Part shown: positions 63,755 through 63,894 of the stretch, in pieces | Layout: each line of letters begins with the position of its first letter | How positions within the stretch are numbered: position 1 is the first letter of the stretch | NCBI GenBank assembly: GCA_937958265.1 | Contig: CALGNX010000024.1 | Span: forward strand, 1-63,894 | Direction: 5' to 3' | Origin: an uncultured Algibacter sp. | GTDB taxonomy: Bacteria > Bacteroidota > Bacteroidia > Flavobacteriales > Flavobacteriaceae | DNA length: 63,894 nt | Program-made: the position numbers and the translations under genes | Notes under the pieces: model-generated | Seen by the model: only the letters and a program-made list of their open reading frames with translations | Told to the model about the DNA's origin: nothing | Database searches by the model: none

Positions 63755-63894
63755 TTACCCCTTTTTACTACTCTTTAAAATTTCTCTTTTTACTATTCTA
63801 AAAGTATCAGTTTCAAGCTCTTTTAAAGCCTGTTTACTAAAAACATAGTATAAACTATCTTCGCTTATTTTAGTAACCTCTGCGAGCTTTCTAA
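63755..63894 (-). CDS. Partial protein with HTH-like C-terminus (cut by window edge)
   Basis: The last 45 residues of a gene whose 5' part lies beyond the window: RKLAEVTKISEDSLYYVFSK then QALKELETDTFRIVKREILK. LAEVTKISEDSLYYVFSK looks like a helix-turn-helix. It is probably a small phage early regulator. The stop is TAA at 63755-63757. Confidence 0.45.
   Translation of the reverse strand, partial: RKLAEVTKISEDSLYYVFSKQALKELETDTFRIVKREILKSSKKG

Larger units (their letters stand above)
39763..63894. mobile_element. Mu-like prophage with contractile tail (one end in window)
   Basis: 24.1 kb of phage genes in a Mu-type repertoire: DUF935 portal, MuF/gpF head protein, gpG-like and DUF1320 proteins, protease/scaffold, DUF2586-type sheath, tape measure, hub, spike, gpJ-like baseplate and fibres. 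The tail end abuts a disrupted host gene and carries TG plus tandem 22-bp-spaced repeats. The transposase and the other end lie beyond 63894. The terminase-to-MuF block (54566-60609) is inverted relative to the other structural genes. Confidence 0.85.

Noticed and set aside
39763-63894. A diversity-generating retroelement or retron linked to the tail fibres
   Set aside because: No reverse transcriptase (YxDD) frame and no template/variable repeat pair are visible in the window.
1-63894. CRISPR arrays and tRNA/rRNA genes
   Set aside because: I saw no regularly spaced ~30-bp repeats and no cloverleaf with a GTTCRANNC T-loop motif. Without a covariance search a small RNA gene could still be missed.

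Overview
The window is a low-GC chromosome segment from a member of the Flavobacteriaceae (Bacteroidota) that carries a Mu-like prophage with a contractile tail. The host assignment rests on gliding and type IX secretion (T9SS) genes (gldD, gldE, a PorT-like barrel, PorZ, a T9SS-sorted protein), paired SusC/TonB-dependent receptors, a GLPGLI protein, start codons without Shine-Dalgarno sequences, and exact TAnnTTTG -7 boxes 17-25 nt upstream of several start codons.

Host part, 1-39762. DUF4199 and HMA-domain genes are followed by the ssb-gldE-gldD cluster, aspS, a TonB-dependent receptor, pyrH-frr, a decayed DUF5686-like gene, an MMPL/RND transporter, an overlapping GLPGLI/TonB-receptor-like pair, asnS-rpoN-membrane protein with a PorT-like gene in opposite orientation, an ABC-F ATPase, an ORF broken by an in-frame TAG, an ArsC-like protein, DinB, a DUF3298-like lipoprotein, a beta-barrel protein, gdhA, an acyltransferase, porZ-recO-TonB receptor, and a T9SS-sorted surface protein. 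This last gene has lost its first codons to the prophage. Two copies of a ~90-bp structured repeat lie at 4031 and 19863.

Prophage part, about 39763 to beyond the right edge. The end in the window starts with TG and carries two direct repeats exactly 22 bp apart, as expected for a Mu-type transposase end. Reading inward there are a D12 DNA adenine methylase with a long hairpin leader, a secreted tail-fibre-like protein, tail fibres and baseplate, holin, spike, hub, tape measure, a frameshifting tail chaperone, tube, sheath, a spanin-like protein, amidase, major capsid protein and protease/scaffold, all on the minus strand. From 54566 to 60609 the terminase/portal/head-morphogenesis block is inverted (plus strand). 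It is bounded by a divergent promoter region with a 15-bp inverted repeat and by a convergent hairpin terminator. Beyond it (60705 to the end) is the early side: a small HTH protein in the Mor position, a KilA-N protein with a highly structured leader, and small ORFs separated by related palindromic, attC-like sequences. The transposase, repressor and other phage end are not in the window.

The main discovery candidate is at the portal/MuF junction. The head-morphogenesis (MuF) reading frame has no start codon near the portal stop, but a canonical A AAA AAG slippery heptamer, a 6-nt spacer and a perfect 8-bp stem sit exactly there. This predicts a -1 frameshift that makes a ~787-residue portal-MuF fusion whose C-terminus looks like a BECR-type nuclease/toxin domain. 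The same heptamer plus a 7-bp stem is used at the tail chaperone gene, so the phage appears to use the same recoding signal twice.
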